A DNA stretch of 64,000 nucleotides from Fibrobacter sp. UBA4297 (GTDB lineage Bacteria > Fibrobacterota > Fibrobacteria > Fibrobacterales > Fibrobacteraceae): NCBI RefSeq assembly GCF_002394865.1, contig NZ_DGUZ01000018.1, positions 154,039 to 218,038 on the forward strand, given 5' to 3'. Below are positions 7,553 through 14,945 of the stretch, piece after piece. Both the position numbers and the translations under genes were made by a program. Position 1 is the stretch's first letter. The number at the start of each line of letters is the position of its first letter. The notes under the pieces are model-generated. The model saw only the letters and a program-made list of their open reading frames with translations, had not been told where the DNA came from and ran no database searches.

Positions 7553-8361
7553 TGGCTTTTACTAACGAACAACTCGAACGCTATTCTCGCCACATCATCC
7601 TCAAGGAAGTGGGTGCAAAGGGCCAGAAGAAGCTTTTGAACGCCAAGGTGCTCGTCATCGGTGCTGGTGGCCTCGGAGCTCCTGTTGCGATGTACCTTGC
7701 CGCCGCAGGCGTTGGCACCATTGGCATTGCCGATGCAGACGTCGTTGACCTTTCCAATTTGCAGCGCCAGATTATCCACGCCACAAAGGATGTGGGCAAG
7801 CCCAAGGTGCAGTCCGCCAAGGAAACGATGGAAGCGATGAACCCGGATGTGAAGGTGATTACGTACCACACCTTCGTCACCAGCGAAAACATCATGGACC
7901 TCATCAAGGATTACGATTTCATCATCGATGGAACCGACAACTTCCCGGCAAAGTTCCTCATCAACGACGCTTGCGTCATGGCCAAGAAGCCGTTCTCTCA
8001 CGCGGGCATTATCCGCTTCCAGGGGCAGCTCATGACGTACGTTCCGGGCCAGGGCCCATGCTACCGTTGCGTTTTCAAGGAACCCCCTCCGAAAGACGCC
8101 GTGCCGACTTGCAAGCAGGCTGGCGTGATCGGCGCTATGGGCGGCGTTATCGGAAGCCTCCAGGCGATGGAAGCAGTCAAGTACATTCTCGGTGTCGGCA
8201 ATTTGCTCACGGGTTACTTGCTCACCTATAATGCACTCACGATGGAATTCCGCAAGATCAAGCTCCCGACCAAAACGGACGATTGCGCAGTTTGCGGCAC
8301 CCACCCGACGATTGACCATCTGATCGACTACGAGCAAGCCGTCTGCGAGATGAAACACTAA
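7552..8361 (+). CDS. ThiF/MoeB/HcyF-type E1 carrier-activating enzyme
   Basis: 269 aa, typical length. Nucleotide-binding GAGGLG at 37-42, DADVVDLSNLQRQ at 61-73 and DGTDNFPAKFLINDAC at 126-141. Catalytic-type cysteine Cys187 (VPTCKQAGV), and zinc cysteines in CYRC (170/173) and CAVC (245/248). Such enzymes use ATP to adenylate the C-terminal glycine of a ThiS/MoaD carrier. The start overlaps the end of the carrier gene, so that carrier is its likely partner. It is followed by a JAMM peptidase 10 bp downstream, the HcyS-HcyF-HcyD order. Confidence 0.92.
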   Translation: MAFTNEQLERYSRHIILKEVGAKGQKKLLNAKVLVIGAGGLGAPVAMYLAAAGVGTIGIADADVVDLSNLQRQIIHATKDVGKPKVQSAKETMEAMNPDVKVITYHTFVTSENIMDLIKDYDFIIDGTDNFPAKFLINDACVMAKKPFSHAGIIRFQGQLMTYVPGQGPCYRCVFKEPPPKDAVPTCKQAGVIGAMGGVIGSLQAMEAVKYILGVGNLLTGYLLTYNALTMEFRKIKLPTKTDDCAVCGTHPTIDHLIDYEQAVCEMKH

Positions 8362-8370
8362 GGAATTTCA

Positions 8371-8781
8371 ATGATTACAATTTCAAAAGATGATTATCAA
8401 AAAATTCTGGAGCATGCGGAGAAGAACCTCCCCGAAGAGGCTTGCGGGCTGATAGCCGGGAAAATTGAGGGGAACGACAAACATATTGAAAAGGTTTACC
8501 TGCTCACGAACATAGACCATTCCAATGAGCACTTTTCGCTTGACCCCAAGGAACACTTAGCCGCCATCAAGGATATGCGCCAAAACGGCCTATCCCCGCT
8601 TGGTAACTGGCATTCTCATCCCGAGTCCCCGTCGCGCCCGTCGCAAGAAGACAAGCGCCTCGCTTTCGACTGCAAGGCTAGCTACTTGATTCTTTCGCTG
8701 ATGGATCGTGAAAATCCGGTGCTCAATTCGTTCCATATTGAAGGCGACAACGCCATGAACGAAGGCTTGGTAATCGGGTAA
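8371..8781 (+). CDS. JAMM/Mov34 metallopeptidase 1 (HcyD-like)
   Basis: 136 aa zinc peptidase of the JAMM (MPN+) family. Motif: Glu in PEEACGLIAG, then NWHSHPESPSRPSQEDK, giving HxH followed by SxxD. Bacterial members cleave after the Gly-Gly of MoaD/ThiS-like carriers. Mycobacterial Mec releases cysteine from CysO-cysteine, and Wolinella HcyD both unmasks HcyS and releases homocysteine. Here it follows the E1 by 10 bp and most likely acts on the carrier ending in GGGQ. A hairpin terminator at 8799 ends this transcription unit. Confidence 0.9.
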   Translation: MITISKDDYQKILEHAEKNLPEEACGLIAGKIEGNDKHIEKVYLLTNIDHSNEHFSLDPKEHLAAIKDMRQNGLSPLGNWHSHPESPSRPSQEDKRLAFDCKASYLILSLMDRENPVLNSFHIEGDNAMNEGLVIG

Positions 8782-8798
8782 AGGTCTCCGTACAAACG

Positions 8799-8845
8799 GC
8801 GCCCCTGGGATCCTTCTGAAATTCCGATTCCGGGGGCGCTTTTTT
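8799..8845 (+). terminator. terminator between the two JAMM genes
   Basis: GCGCCCC pairs with GGGGCGC across a 26-base insert, then TTTTTT. Just before it (8785-8793) is TCTCCGTAC, the inverse of the GTACGGAGA leader motif. Confidence 0.65.
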
Positions 8846-8860
8846 ATAGGGGAAATTTTA

Positions 8861-9268
8861 ATGATGGCCAAATATAGTAAAAACATTTATGAACAAATGA
8901 CTCTAGCCGCAAAAAAAGCGTATCCGAACGAATGTTGCGGCATTTTAGTGGGTAAAAAGTCCGAAAGGGGCGATATCGAAGTCACCGAAATTCGCAAAGC
9001 CGAGAACCAGTTTCAAGGGCAAAAAGCAGTCCACTTCAAAATAGACCCGCTATATCTTTACCACTTGGAACAAGAACTTGATCCGCGCGGTCTTGAAATT
9101 GTCGGCATTTACCATTCACACCCCGACTGCCCCGCCATTCTCTCCAAAGAAGACGAAGAGTACATGGTTCCTGACCTCGAATACGTCATCATGTCCGTAC
9201 AAAACGGCGAAGTCGTGGATGTGAAAAGCTACAAGAAGGCGATGCCGCCCCTCAATAGCAATAACTAA
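8861..9268 (+). CDS. JAMM/Mov34 metallopeptidase 2
   Basis: 135 aa, second JAMM peptidase. Motif: Glu in YPNECCGILVG, then IYHSHPDCPAILSKEDEEY (HxH, S-K-E-D). It differs enough from the first copy to suggest another substrate. It lies between the carrier operon and the MoaD-E1-rhodanese fusion gene. Because the fusion has its Gly-Gly inside the chain, this peptidase could cut there to free the MoaD domain; that is an inference. Two ATGs (8861, 8864) follow an AGGGGAAA site. It has no obvious promoter of the shared type in front. Confidence 0.88.
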   Translation: MMAKYSKNIYEQMTLAAKKAYPNECCGILVGKKSERGDIEVTEIRKAENQFQGQKAVHFKIDPLYLYHLEQELDPRGLEIVGIYHSHPDCPAILSKEDEEYMVPDLEYVIMSVQNGEVVDVKSYKKAMPPLNSNN

Positions 9269-9309
9269 TGACTATTGACACCCTGCAAAAAGCTTTCCGT
9301 TATAAAAAA

Positions 9310-9442
9310 AATCAATAAGTCCGCATAAAAATTAAGTATTGGACAAATTACAACTTGCATTCTATATTTCAGCACGAAAAAATCCTACAACTATTGTGGG
9401 AAAATTTGTACGGAAAGCACTTTTTAATGTACGGAGAAAAAA
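9310..9442 (+). promoter_or_regulatory. sulfur-regulon promoter 3 and long leader
   Basis: TTGGAC at 9339, an 18-bp spacer and TATATT at 9363. The upstream block TCAATAAG-TCC-GCATAAAAATTAAG is nearly identical to promoter 2. The leader is longer than in the other two copies and carries the GTACGGA ribosome-site motif twice (about 9409 and 9430), the second directly before the GTG start. Confidence 0.75.
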
Positions 9443-10921
9443 GTGAGAATATATATATCAGCAACCCTTAGGAATTTCTTCGGGAAAAACGCGCAAGTCA
9501 GCGTTCCCGAAAACACGGTTAGAAAGGCTCTCGCCAATTTAATAAGTACTTACCCAGAAGGAGAAAAAGTCCTTTTTGACGAAAACAACAAAGTCCGTAA
9601 ATTTATTCAAATCTACATCAACAACAAAAAATTGACTGTAGAGACTCTTTGGGACACCTCACTTCCTGACGATTCCGAAATTCTGCTTTTGCCCGCGATT
9701 GCAGGCGGCGCACCGATAGAGGAACCGCAAAGTGCACCCGTCAAAAGTTTAGTTTCGGACGAAAGACGCAAAGCAGTTTCGTTTGACGACAGCGAAATTG
9801 AACGTTTCGGCAAGCATTTAATGCTCAAAGATATCGGCGTCAAGGGTCAAAAACGCATCAAGGCCGCAAAAGTCGTTGTCGCAGGTGCAGGCGCACTCGG
9901 CTCTCCGGTGATCCAGTATCTCGCCGCCGCAGGCGTGGGCACCATCAAGGCCATCGACTTTGACGAAGTCTCGCTCGAAAATTTGCAGAGCCAGGTGCTA
10001 TACGGCACCCGTGACTTAAAGCGTCCGAAAGTAGCCTCTGCAAGGGACAAAGTAAAAGCCATCAACAAGAGCATCGTCTTCGAAGCCGTCAAGGAACAGC
10101 TCGACGCATCGAACATTGAAGCCGAAATTGAAGGATACGATTTAGTCATCGATTGCACTGACAATTTCAAGGCCCGCTACCTGATCAACGACGCTTGCGC
10201 TCTGCACGGCATTCCGCTTGTATTCGGTGCGATTTACCAGTTCGAAGGCCAAGTCGGCATTTTCAACTTGGATGGCGGTCCTTGCTTGCGTTGCCAATAC
10301 CCGTCCCCTCCGCCGGCAGGGCTCATCCCCTCCTGCGCAGAAGGCGGCGCCATCAGCCCGCTCCCGGGAATCATCGGCAGCATCCTGGCAAACGAAGCGC
10401 TCAAGCTCATCTTGGGAATCGGTGAACACCTGAACGGCAAAATTCTCCACGTGGATAGTTTGTACTTATCTTCGAGAATTTTCAAGGTCGAACGCGATTG
10501 CCATTGCCCGATTTGCGGTAACAATCCGACAATCACAAACGTCGAAGATATCGACTACGAAGACCTTTGCGGATTGAAGACCACAAACGAAACTCCAGTG
10601 GAAGGCTTCACGCCCGAAGAACTCGCCAAGCGCATTGAAAACGGCGACGACATGGCCATCGTGGATGTACGCGAACCACACGAACGTGCCATTTTGCGAT
10701 TCCCGAACGCCATCGTGATTCCTATCGGACAGCTCGTTCGCAGACAAAAGGAACTCGATCCAAATAAAGATACGATTTTCATTTGTAAACAAGGCAAGCG
10801 TAGCGAACTTGCCATCAACACCTTGCGCGAAGCGGGTTACACCGGTCCTTTGTACAACCTAAAAGGCGGTATCGACGCGATGAAAGATATCATGTTCTCA
10901 CACGAAGGCGCTTGGTTATAA
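9443..10921 (+). CDS. MoaD-E1-rhodanese three-domain fusion protein
   Basis: 492 aa. Residues 1-89 form a MoaD/ThiS-like domain ending in AIAGG (Gly88-Gly89). About 118-370 form a ThiF/MoeB E1 domain (GAGALG at 148-153, DCTDNFKARYLINDAC at 237-252, catalytic-type Cys298, zinc cysteines 281/284 and 355/358). About 388-490 form a rhodanese domain with active Cys448 in FICKQGKRSE. E1-rhodanese fusions (like Uba4/MOCS3) move persulfide sulfur onto the carrier. Here the carrier itself is joined at the N-terminus, so it must be released by proteolysis or work in an unusual way. GTG start with GGAGA site. Next come the encapsulin, cysteine desulfurase and serine acetyltransferase, pointing to cysteine/homocysteine synthesis and sulfur storage. 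Confidence 0.9.
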   Translation: MRIYISATLRNFFGKNAQVSVPENTVRKALANLISTYPEGEKVLFDENNKVRKFIQIYINNKKLTVETLWDTSLPDDSEILLLPAIAGGAPIEEPQSAPVKSLVSDERRKAVSFDDSEIERFGKHLMLKDIGVKGQKRIKAAKVVVAGAGALGSPVIQYLAAAGVGTIKAIDFDEVSLENLQSQVLYGTRDLKRPKVASARDKVKAINKSIVFEAVKEQLDASNIEAEIEGYDLVIDCTDNFKARYLINDACALHGIPLVFGAIYQFEGQVGIFNLDGGPCLRCQYPSPPPAGLIPSCAEGGAISPLPGIIGSILANEALKLILGIGEHLNGKILHVDSLYLSSRIFKVERDCHCPICGNNPTITNVEDIDYEDLCGLKTTNETPVEGFTPEELAKRIENGDDMAIVDVREPHERAILRFPNAIVIPIGQLVRRQKELDPNKDTIFICKQGKRSELAINTLREAGYTGPLYNLKGGIDAMKDIMFSHEGAWL

Positions 10922-10943
10922 CGTAGGGCTTTGAATAGGGAAA

Positions 10944-11027
10944 AGGAGATTCCCACCTAAAGGTGGCCATGCGCACTATGGAACAAAGTTCCAAGTGCTG
11001 TCCGCCCGGTCATGCCGGGAATGACAA
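10944..11027. repeat. REP-like palindromic element
   Basis: GGAGATTCCCACCTAAAGGTGG... CCCGGTCATGCCGGGAATGACA, two linked palindromes between the fusion gene and the encapsulin gene. Same family as 7279-7310 and 44337-44370. Confidence 0.7.
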
Positions 11028-11064
11028 CTTTTAAAACACAACAAACAATAAGAGGTAAACCATT

Positions 11065-12027
11065 ATGGCAAATGAAGTAGAAAAGAACACGGGCATTAAT
11101 GCCCTCGGCGCCAAGGCCGCTTACAACCTGGCGAACGTCACCAAGACCAAGCCGCAATTTGGCGCGCTCACGCCCAAGTGGCTCACCAAGTTCCTTGAAT
11201 TCAAGGGTCTCGAAACCGGTCTTTTCCGCGTGAACAAGGTCGTCGAAGGCCAAACCCCACTCGACGTTCTCTGCAGCGCAACCAAGAAGTCCGATATCAT
11301 CCCGGAAGGCTACGTCGAATACGAAACCGAACCGCGCGAATACAAGCTCAACTCCATCTCCACGATCATCAACGTCAACACCGCTATCGAAGACGTTTAC
11401 AGCTCCCCGTACGACCAGGTTCAGGAACAGCTCGGCCTCGCCATCGAATCTCTCCGCGAACGTCAGGAAAGCCAGCTCATCAACAACGATGATTACGGCC
11501 TGCTGAAGAACGTGGCCGATTCCCAGCGCATCCAGCCGCTCCGTGCCGATGGCCGCCCGACTCCGGACGATCTCGATGAACTCATTTCGAAGGTTTGGAA
11601 GGAACCGTCCTTCTTCCTCGCCCACCCGCGTGCTATTGCAGCTTTCGAACGCGAATGCACCCGCCGTGGCGTGCCGCCTGTCGTTGTTGATATCGCCGGT
11701 GGCAAGTTCCTCACCTGGCGCGGCATTCCTCTCGTCCCGACCGACAAGCTCCTCGTGGATGGCGTGAAGAACCCAAAGTCCAAGGGCGGAAAGACCAACA
11801 TTCTCCTCATCCGTACTGGCGAAGCCAAGCGCGGCGTTATCGGCCTCTTCCAGGCAGGTCTCAAGAACGAACACTCCCGTGGCCTCTCCGTGCGTTTCCG
11901 CGGTATCGACAACAAGGGCGTTGCATCTTACCTCTTGTCTCTGTACTGCTCTGCCGCAATTCTCGCAGACGACGCTATCGCCGTGTTAGAAGATGTCGAG
12001 GTTGGCGAATACTATGATTACGAATAA
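11065..12027 (+). CDS. srpI: family 2A encapsulin shell protein (SrpI-like)
   Basis: 320 aa. Strongly resembles the Synechococcus SrpI family 2A encapsulin through its whole length: LANVTKTKPQF near the start, YETEPREYKLNSIST, DVYSSPYDQVQEQL, RPTPDDLDELISKVWKEP, FFLAHPRAIAAFERECTRRG, and the ending AIAVLEDVEVGEYYDYE. These HK97-fold proteins self-assemble into protein shells about 25 nm wide. The family 2A shells enclose a cysteine desulfurase and are linked to sulfur storage. The cargo gene overlaps its end by 35 bp. A good ribosome site (AAGAGGTAA) precedes the ATG. It is not a phage capsid gene: no other phage genes are near. Confidence 0.96.
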   Translation: MANEVEKNTGINALGAKAAYNLANVTKTKPQFGALTPKWLTKFLEFKGLETGLFRVNKVVEGQTPLDVLCSATKKSDIIPEGYVEYETEPREYKLNSISTIINVNTAIEDVYSSPYDQVQEQLGLAIESLRERQESQLINNDDYGLLKNVADSQRIQPLRADGRPTPDDLDELISKVWKEPSFFLAHPRAIAAFERECTRRGVPPVVVDIAGGKFLTWRGIPLVPTDKLLVDGVKNPKSKGGKTNILLIRTGEAKRGVIGLFQAGLKNEHSRGLSVRFRGIDNKGVASYLLSLYCSAAILADDAIAVLEDVEVGEYYDYE

Positions 12028-13759
12028 TCCAGATACTAGATCGCTGGAAGAACTCGCCGGAGTTCCCAATGCGGCTGAACTGGAGCAATTGGCAAATGCG
12101 TATTTCCCGGATTTGACGGATAGCGCATACGCAGCAACCCCCGCCGCTCCCGAAGCTCAGAACGCTTCTACTGCACAGGGTGTAAGCGCCGCACAAGGTG
12201 TCGCTGCCATTAGCCAGACTCCAGCCTTCGACTGGGAACATCCGTTTGCGACCTATGGCGACCAGCCGACATCCTCGGCTCCGTTTGCCTATGGCGGAAG
12301 TTCTACAGACACCTGGCTCAATACGGTTGAAGCCCCTGCGGTTCCTGAATCGCAGTTCGCATCGCAGCTGAGCGACGTTCCGACAGCCCCCGCACCGGCT
12401 CAGGGTTACTCCCCGAAGGTCGTGTCCAAGACGCAAGCCGCACAGAATGCACGCCCAATCGACGCTCCGACATCTCTCGGTGGCGATTCCGTGAACAAGG
12501 CCGGCAACGCTAACAGCGGTGCCAATTCTCGTAACGATTCCATCCGCATCGGTTCCAAGACGCTTGCGCAAATTCGCAGCGATTTCCCGATTCTTTCGAA
12601 ACAGGTAAATGGGCATCCGCTCGTTTGGCTCGATAACGGTGCTACGACGCAGCGCCCGCAGGTGGTGATTGATCGCCTCAAGTACTACTACGAAAACGAA
12701 AACTCCAACGTTCACCGTGGCGCTCACACGCTTGCGGCCGCATCGACAGACGCCTACGAAAATGCACGCAACATCGTTCGTGACTTTATCGGAGCCCCGT
12801 CTTCTCAGGAAGTTGTTTTCGTTCGCGGTACGACCGAAGCCATTAACTTGGTTGCAAATGCCTACGTGAAGCCGACGCTCCAGCCGGGTGATGAAATCAT
12901 CGTCTCCATCTTGGAACACCACGCCAACATCGTGCCGTGGCAGCTCGTCGCCGAAGAAACGGGCGCCATCATCAAGGTGATTCCGTGCGATTCTACCGGC
13001 CAGCTCAAGTTGCACGATTACGAGGCGCTATTCACGAAGCGCACCAAGTTCGTTTCCGTGACGCACGTCTCGAACGTGCTCGGCACTGTGACCCCGATTG
13101 AAGAACTCATTGCCATTGCTCATAGACACGGCGTGAGAATCCTCATTGACGGCGCTCAGTCCATTGCTCACATCCCGGTAAACGTTGCAGCCCTCGACGC
13201 AGACTTCTTCGTGTTCTCTGGACACAAGGTGTTCGCCCCAACCGGTATCGGCGTTGTCTATGGCAAGAAGGAATTGCTTGAAGCAGCAAGACCTTACCAT
13301 GGCGGCGGCAACATGATTGCGGATGTAACATTTGAACGCACAATTTACAACGGGATTCCGAACAAGTTCGAAGCTGGTACCGGAAGCATCGCCGACGCTG
13401 TTGGCCTCGGTGCCGCTCTCCAGTACCTCTCCGAAATCGGGATGCCTTGCGTATTCCGCTGGGAACATGAACTGTTGCAGTACGGCCTCAAGGAATTGAA
13501 GACTGTCAAGGGTCTCCACCTTGTGGGAACCGCACTCAACAAGGCATCTGCACTTGCCTTCAAGCTCGACGGTTATTCCGACGAAGAAGTGGGCAAGAGA
13601 CTCGACGCATACGGCGTTGCCGTTCGCACCGGGCATCACTGCGCTCAGCCAGTTCTCCGCCATTTCGGCTACGAAAGTACCGTGCGACCCACTCTCGCAT
13701 TGTACAACTCACCGGATGACATTGACGCACTCGTGAGAGCGTTGAAGACATTCGCGTAG
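11993..13759 (+). CDS. encapsulin cargo: SufS-type cysteine desulfurase with disordered targeting domain
   Basis: 588 aa. About 185 residues of low-complexity Ala/Pro/Ser/Gln-rich sequence precede a full SufS-like desulfurase. The core has the start LDNGATTQRP, HHAN (310), PLP-lysine FSGHK412, and catalytic Cys550 in RTGHHCAQP. It converts cysteine to alanine and enzyme-bound sulfane sulfur. Long N-terminal disordered domains of this type target the desulfurase into family 2A encapsulin shells. A short helix-like motif AAELEQLANAYFPD (27-40) and WEHPFATYG (81-89) are candidate shell-binding motifs. The first ATG overlaps the shell gene by 35 bp; ATG 12014 (residue 8) is an alternative with a GAGG site. 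Confidence 0.95.
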   Translation: MSRLANTMITNNPDTRSLEELAGVPNAAELEQLANAYFPDLTDSAYAATPAAPEAQNASTAQGVSAAQGVAAISQTPAFDWEHPFATYGDQPTSSAPFAYGGSSTDTWLNTVEAPAVPESQFASQLSDVPTAPAPAQGYSPKVVSKTQAAQNARPIDAPTSLGGDSVNKAGNANSGANSRNDSIRIGSKTLAQIRSDFPILSKQVNGHPLVWLDNGATTQRPQVVIDRLKYYYENENSNVHRGAHTLAAASTDAYENARNIVRDFIGAPSSQEVVFVRGTTEAINLVANAYVKPTLQPGDEIIVSILEHHANIVPWQLVAEETGAIIKVIPCDSTGQLKLHDYEALFTKRTKFVSVTHVSNVLGTVTPIEELIAIAHRHGVRILIDGAQSIAHIPVNVAALDADFFVFSGHKVFAPTGIGVVYGKKELLEAARPYHGGGNMIADVTFERTIYNGIPNKFEAGTGSIADAVGLGAALQYLSEIGMPCVFRWEHELLQYGLKELKTVKGLHLVGTALNKASALAFKLDGYSDEEVGKRLDAYGVAVRTGHHCAQPVLRHFGYESTVRPTLALYNSPDDIDALVRALKTFA

Positions 13760-13760
13760 G

Positions 13761-13843
13761 TTAGACGAAAGAACGGCGCTTCGCACCTACAGACGAGAGA
13801 CTAGAGATGTTTAAACAAATCTTTTCTCTCGTCTTTCGTCTAA
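13761..13843. repeat. inverted repeat of the GACGAGAGAC/GACGAAAGAC family
   Basis: TTAGACGAAAGA (13761-13772) is the exact inverse of TCTTTCGTCTAA (13832-13843), with inner copies GACGAGAGAC and TCTCTCGTC. Related units occur at 44380-44431, and inside a coding region at 61137 and 61722. It may form a hairpin between the desulfurase and acetyltransferase genes. Confidence 0.7.
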
Positions 13844-13869
13844 AATTATCCCTTACATCACACACACTT

Positions 13870-14829
13870 ATGCACGAACTTATCCAAGAATCTGAAGTTG
13901 AAAAAGCCGTACAAATTATTTTCGACGATTACAATCGCGGCAAGCATATCGACAACATCGATATTTACAATCGACCCGACCAGGCCGAGATCCAGACGAT
14001 TTTGCAGAATTTAATCCGAGTTGTTTATCCAGGACACTTCAGGGATCGTACGCATAAAATTTACAATCCCAAAAACAGCTTTGCGGTTCTCATCGAAGAC
14101 ACATTTTACCACCTTCACAAACAGGTGGCGATTGCGCTTGATTACTGCAAGTTGCGCGGTTCCATGACATCCGATGAACGCAAGATTGAAAGTTATAGAA
14201 TTTGTAAGGAATTTTTCGCCAAGATTCCGCAAATTCGCGAATTCTTGGAAACCGATTTACACGCCGCTTTTGACGGCGACCCTGCTGCCGGCTGCCTTGA
14301 CGAGATTATCCTCGCCTACCCCGGCCTCATGGCGACAACCATTTACCGCATCGCCCACGAACTTTATCTTTTGCACGTTCCGGTTCTCCCGCGACTCATG
14401 ACCGAATATGCCCATTCCAAAACAGGCATCGACATCCATCCAGGTGCAACCATCGGCAAATACTTCTTTATTGATCATGGCACAGGCATTGTGATTGGCG
14501 AAACCGCCGTCATCGGCAAGAATGTGAAGATTTACCAAGGCGTAACTCTAGGCGCACTTTCAACTCGCGGCGGTCAGAAACTTTCCGGCAAAAAGCGCCA
14601 CCCGACCATTCAAGACAACGTTACCATTTACGCTGGAGCATCAATTCTCGGCGGAGAAACTATCATTGGTGAAAATGCGGTCATCGGTGGCAACGCTTTT
14701 ATTACAAATTCCGTCGACCCCAACACACGCGTAAGCTTAAAGAACCTAGAAATGGATTACGTCACCACAGGCAGCAAGCACAAGACCAAGGAACTCCAGC
14801 AAAGTGACGAATGGTACTATATTATTTAG
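13870..14829 (+). CDS. epsC: serine O-acetyltransferase (EpsC/CysE type)
   Basis: 319 aa from the ATG at 13870. The open frame reaches back to 13807, but that part lies within an inverted repeat and is unlikely to be coding. The C-terminal half has left-handed beta-helix hexapeptide repeats (IHPGATIGKYFFIDHGTGIVIGET... TLGALSTRGGQ), the serine acetyltransferase signature. The N-terminal helical domain is long, as in the EpsC-type enzymes. It makes O-acetylserine, the carbon skeleton for cysteine. EpsC-type acetyltransferases are regular partners of family 2A encapsulin operons, which supports cysteine supply to the encapsulated desulfurase. Confidence 0.93.
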   Translation: MHELIQESEVEKAVQIIFDDYNRGKHIDNIDIYNRPDQAEIQTILQNLIRVVYPGHFRDRTHKIYNPKNSFAVLIEDTFYHLHKQVAIALDYCKLRGSMTSDERKIESYRICKEFFAKIPQIREFLETDLHAAFDGDPAAGCLDEIILAYPGLMATTIYRIAHELYLLHVPVLPRLMTEYAHSKTGIDIHPGATIGKYFFIDHGTGIVIGETAVIGKNVKIYQGVTLGALSTRGGQKLSGKKRHPTIQDNVTIYAGASILGGETIIGENAVIGGNAFITNSVDPNTRVSLKNLEMDYVTTGSKHKTKELQQSDEWYYII

Positions 14830-14831
14830 TA

Positions 14832-14886
14832 GGAAGTAGGCGGTAGGAAGTAGGAAGTGGTTAGTAAACAGTGGTTAGTAGGAAAT
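14832..14886. repeat. degenerate tandem GTAGGAAGTAGG repeat
   Basis: Successive variants of 'AGTAGGAAGT' and 'GTGGTTAGTA' directly after the acetyltransferase stop. The same units occur at 47711-47743, inverted at 49153-49185, and at 56037-56070. Confidence 0.65.
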
Positions 14887-14895
14887 AAAAAGGAC

Positions 14896-14930
14896 AAAAC
14901 CCGCGCTCGAACGAGTACGGGTTTTCAATT
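14896..14930. terminator. bidirectional terminator
   Basis: AAAACCCG-CGCTCGAACGAGTA-CGGGTTTT, with A and T tracts on both sides. It lies between the convergent acetyltransferase (+) and pectate lyase (-) genes and can serve both. Confidence 0.75.
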
Positions 14931-14945
14931 TATTTTCTGATAAGA

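Noticed and set aside
10957..11874. 305-codon minus-strand frame over the encapsulin gene
   Set aside because: Antisense of a confidently identified encapsulin; no family match.
11065..12027. HK97-like capsid gene as a sign of prophage
   Set aside because: No terminase, portal, tail or integrase genes nearby; full-length similarity is to family 2A encapsulins.
13807..13869. N-terminal extension of the serine acetyltransferase
   Set aside because: The 21 extra codons lie on an inverted repeat; the family start fits ATG 13870.
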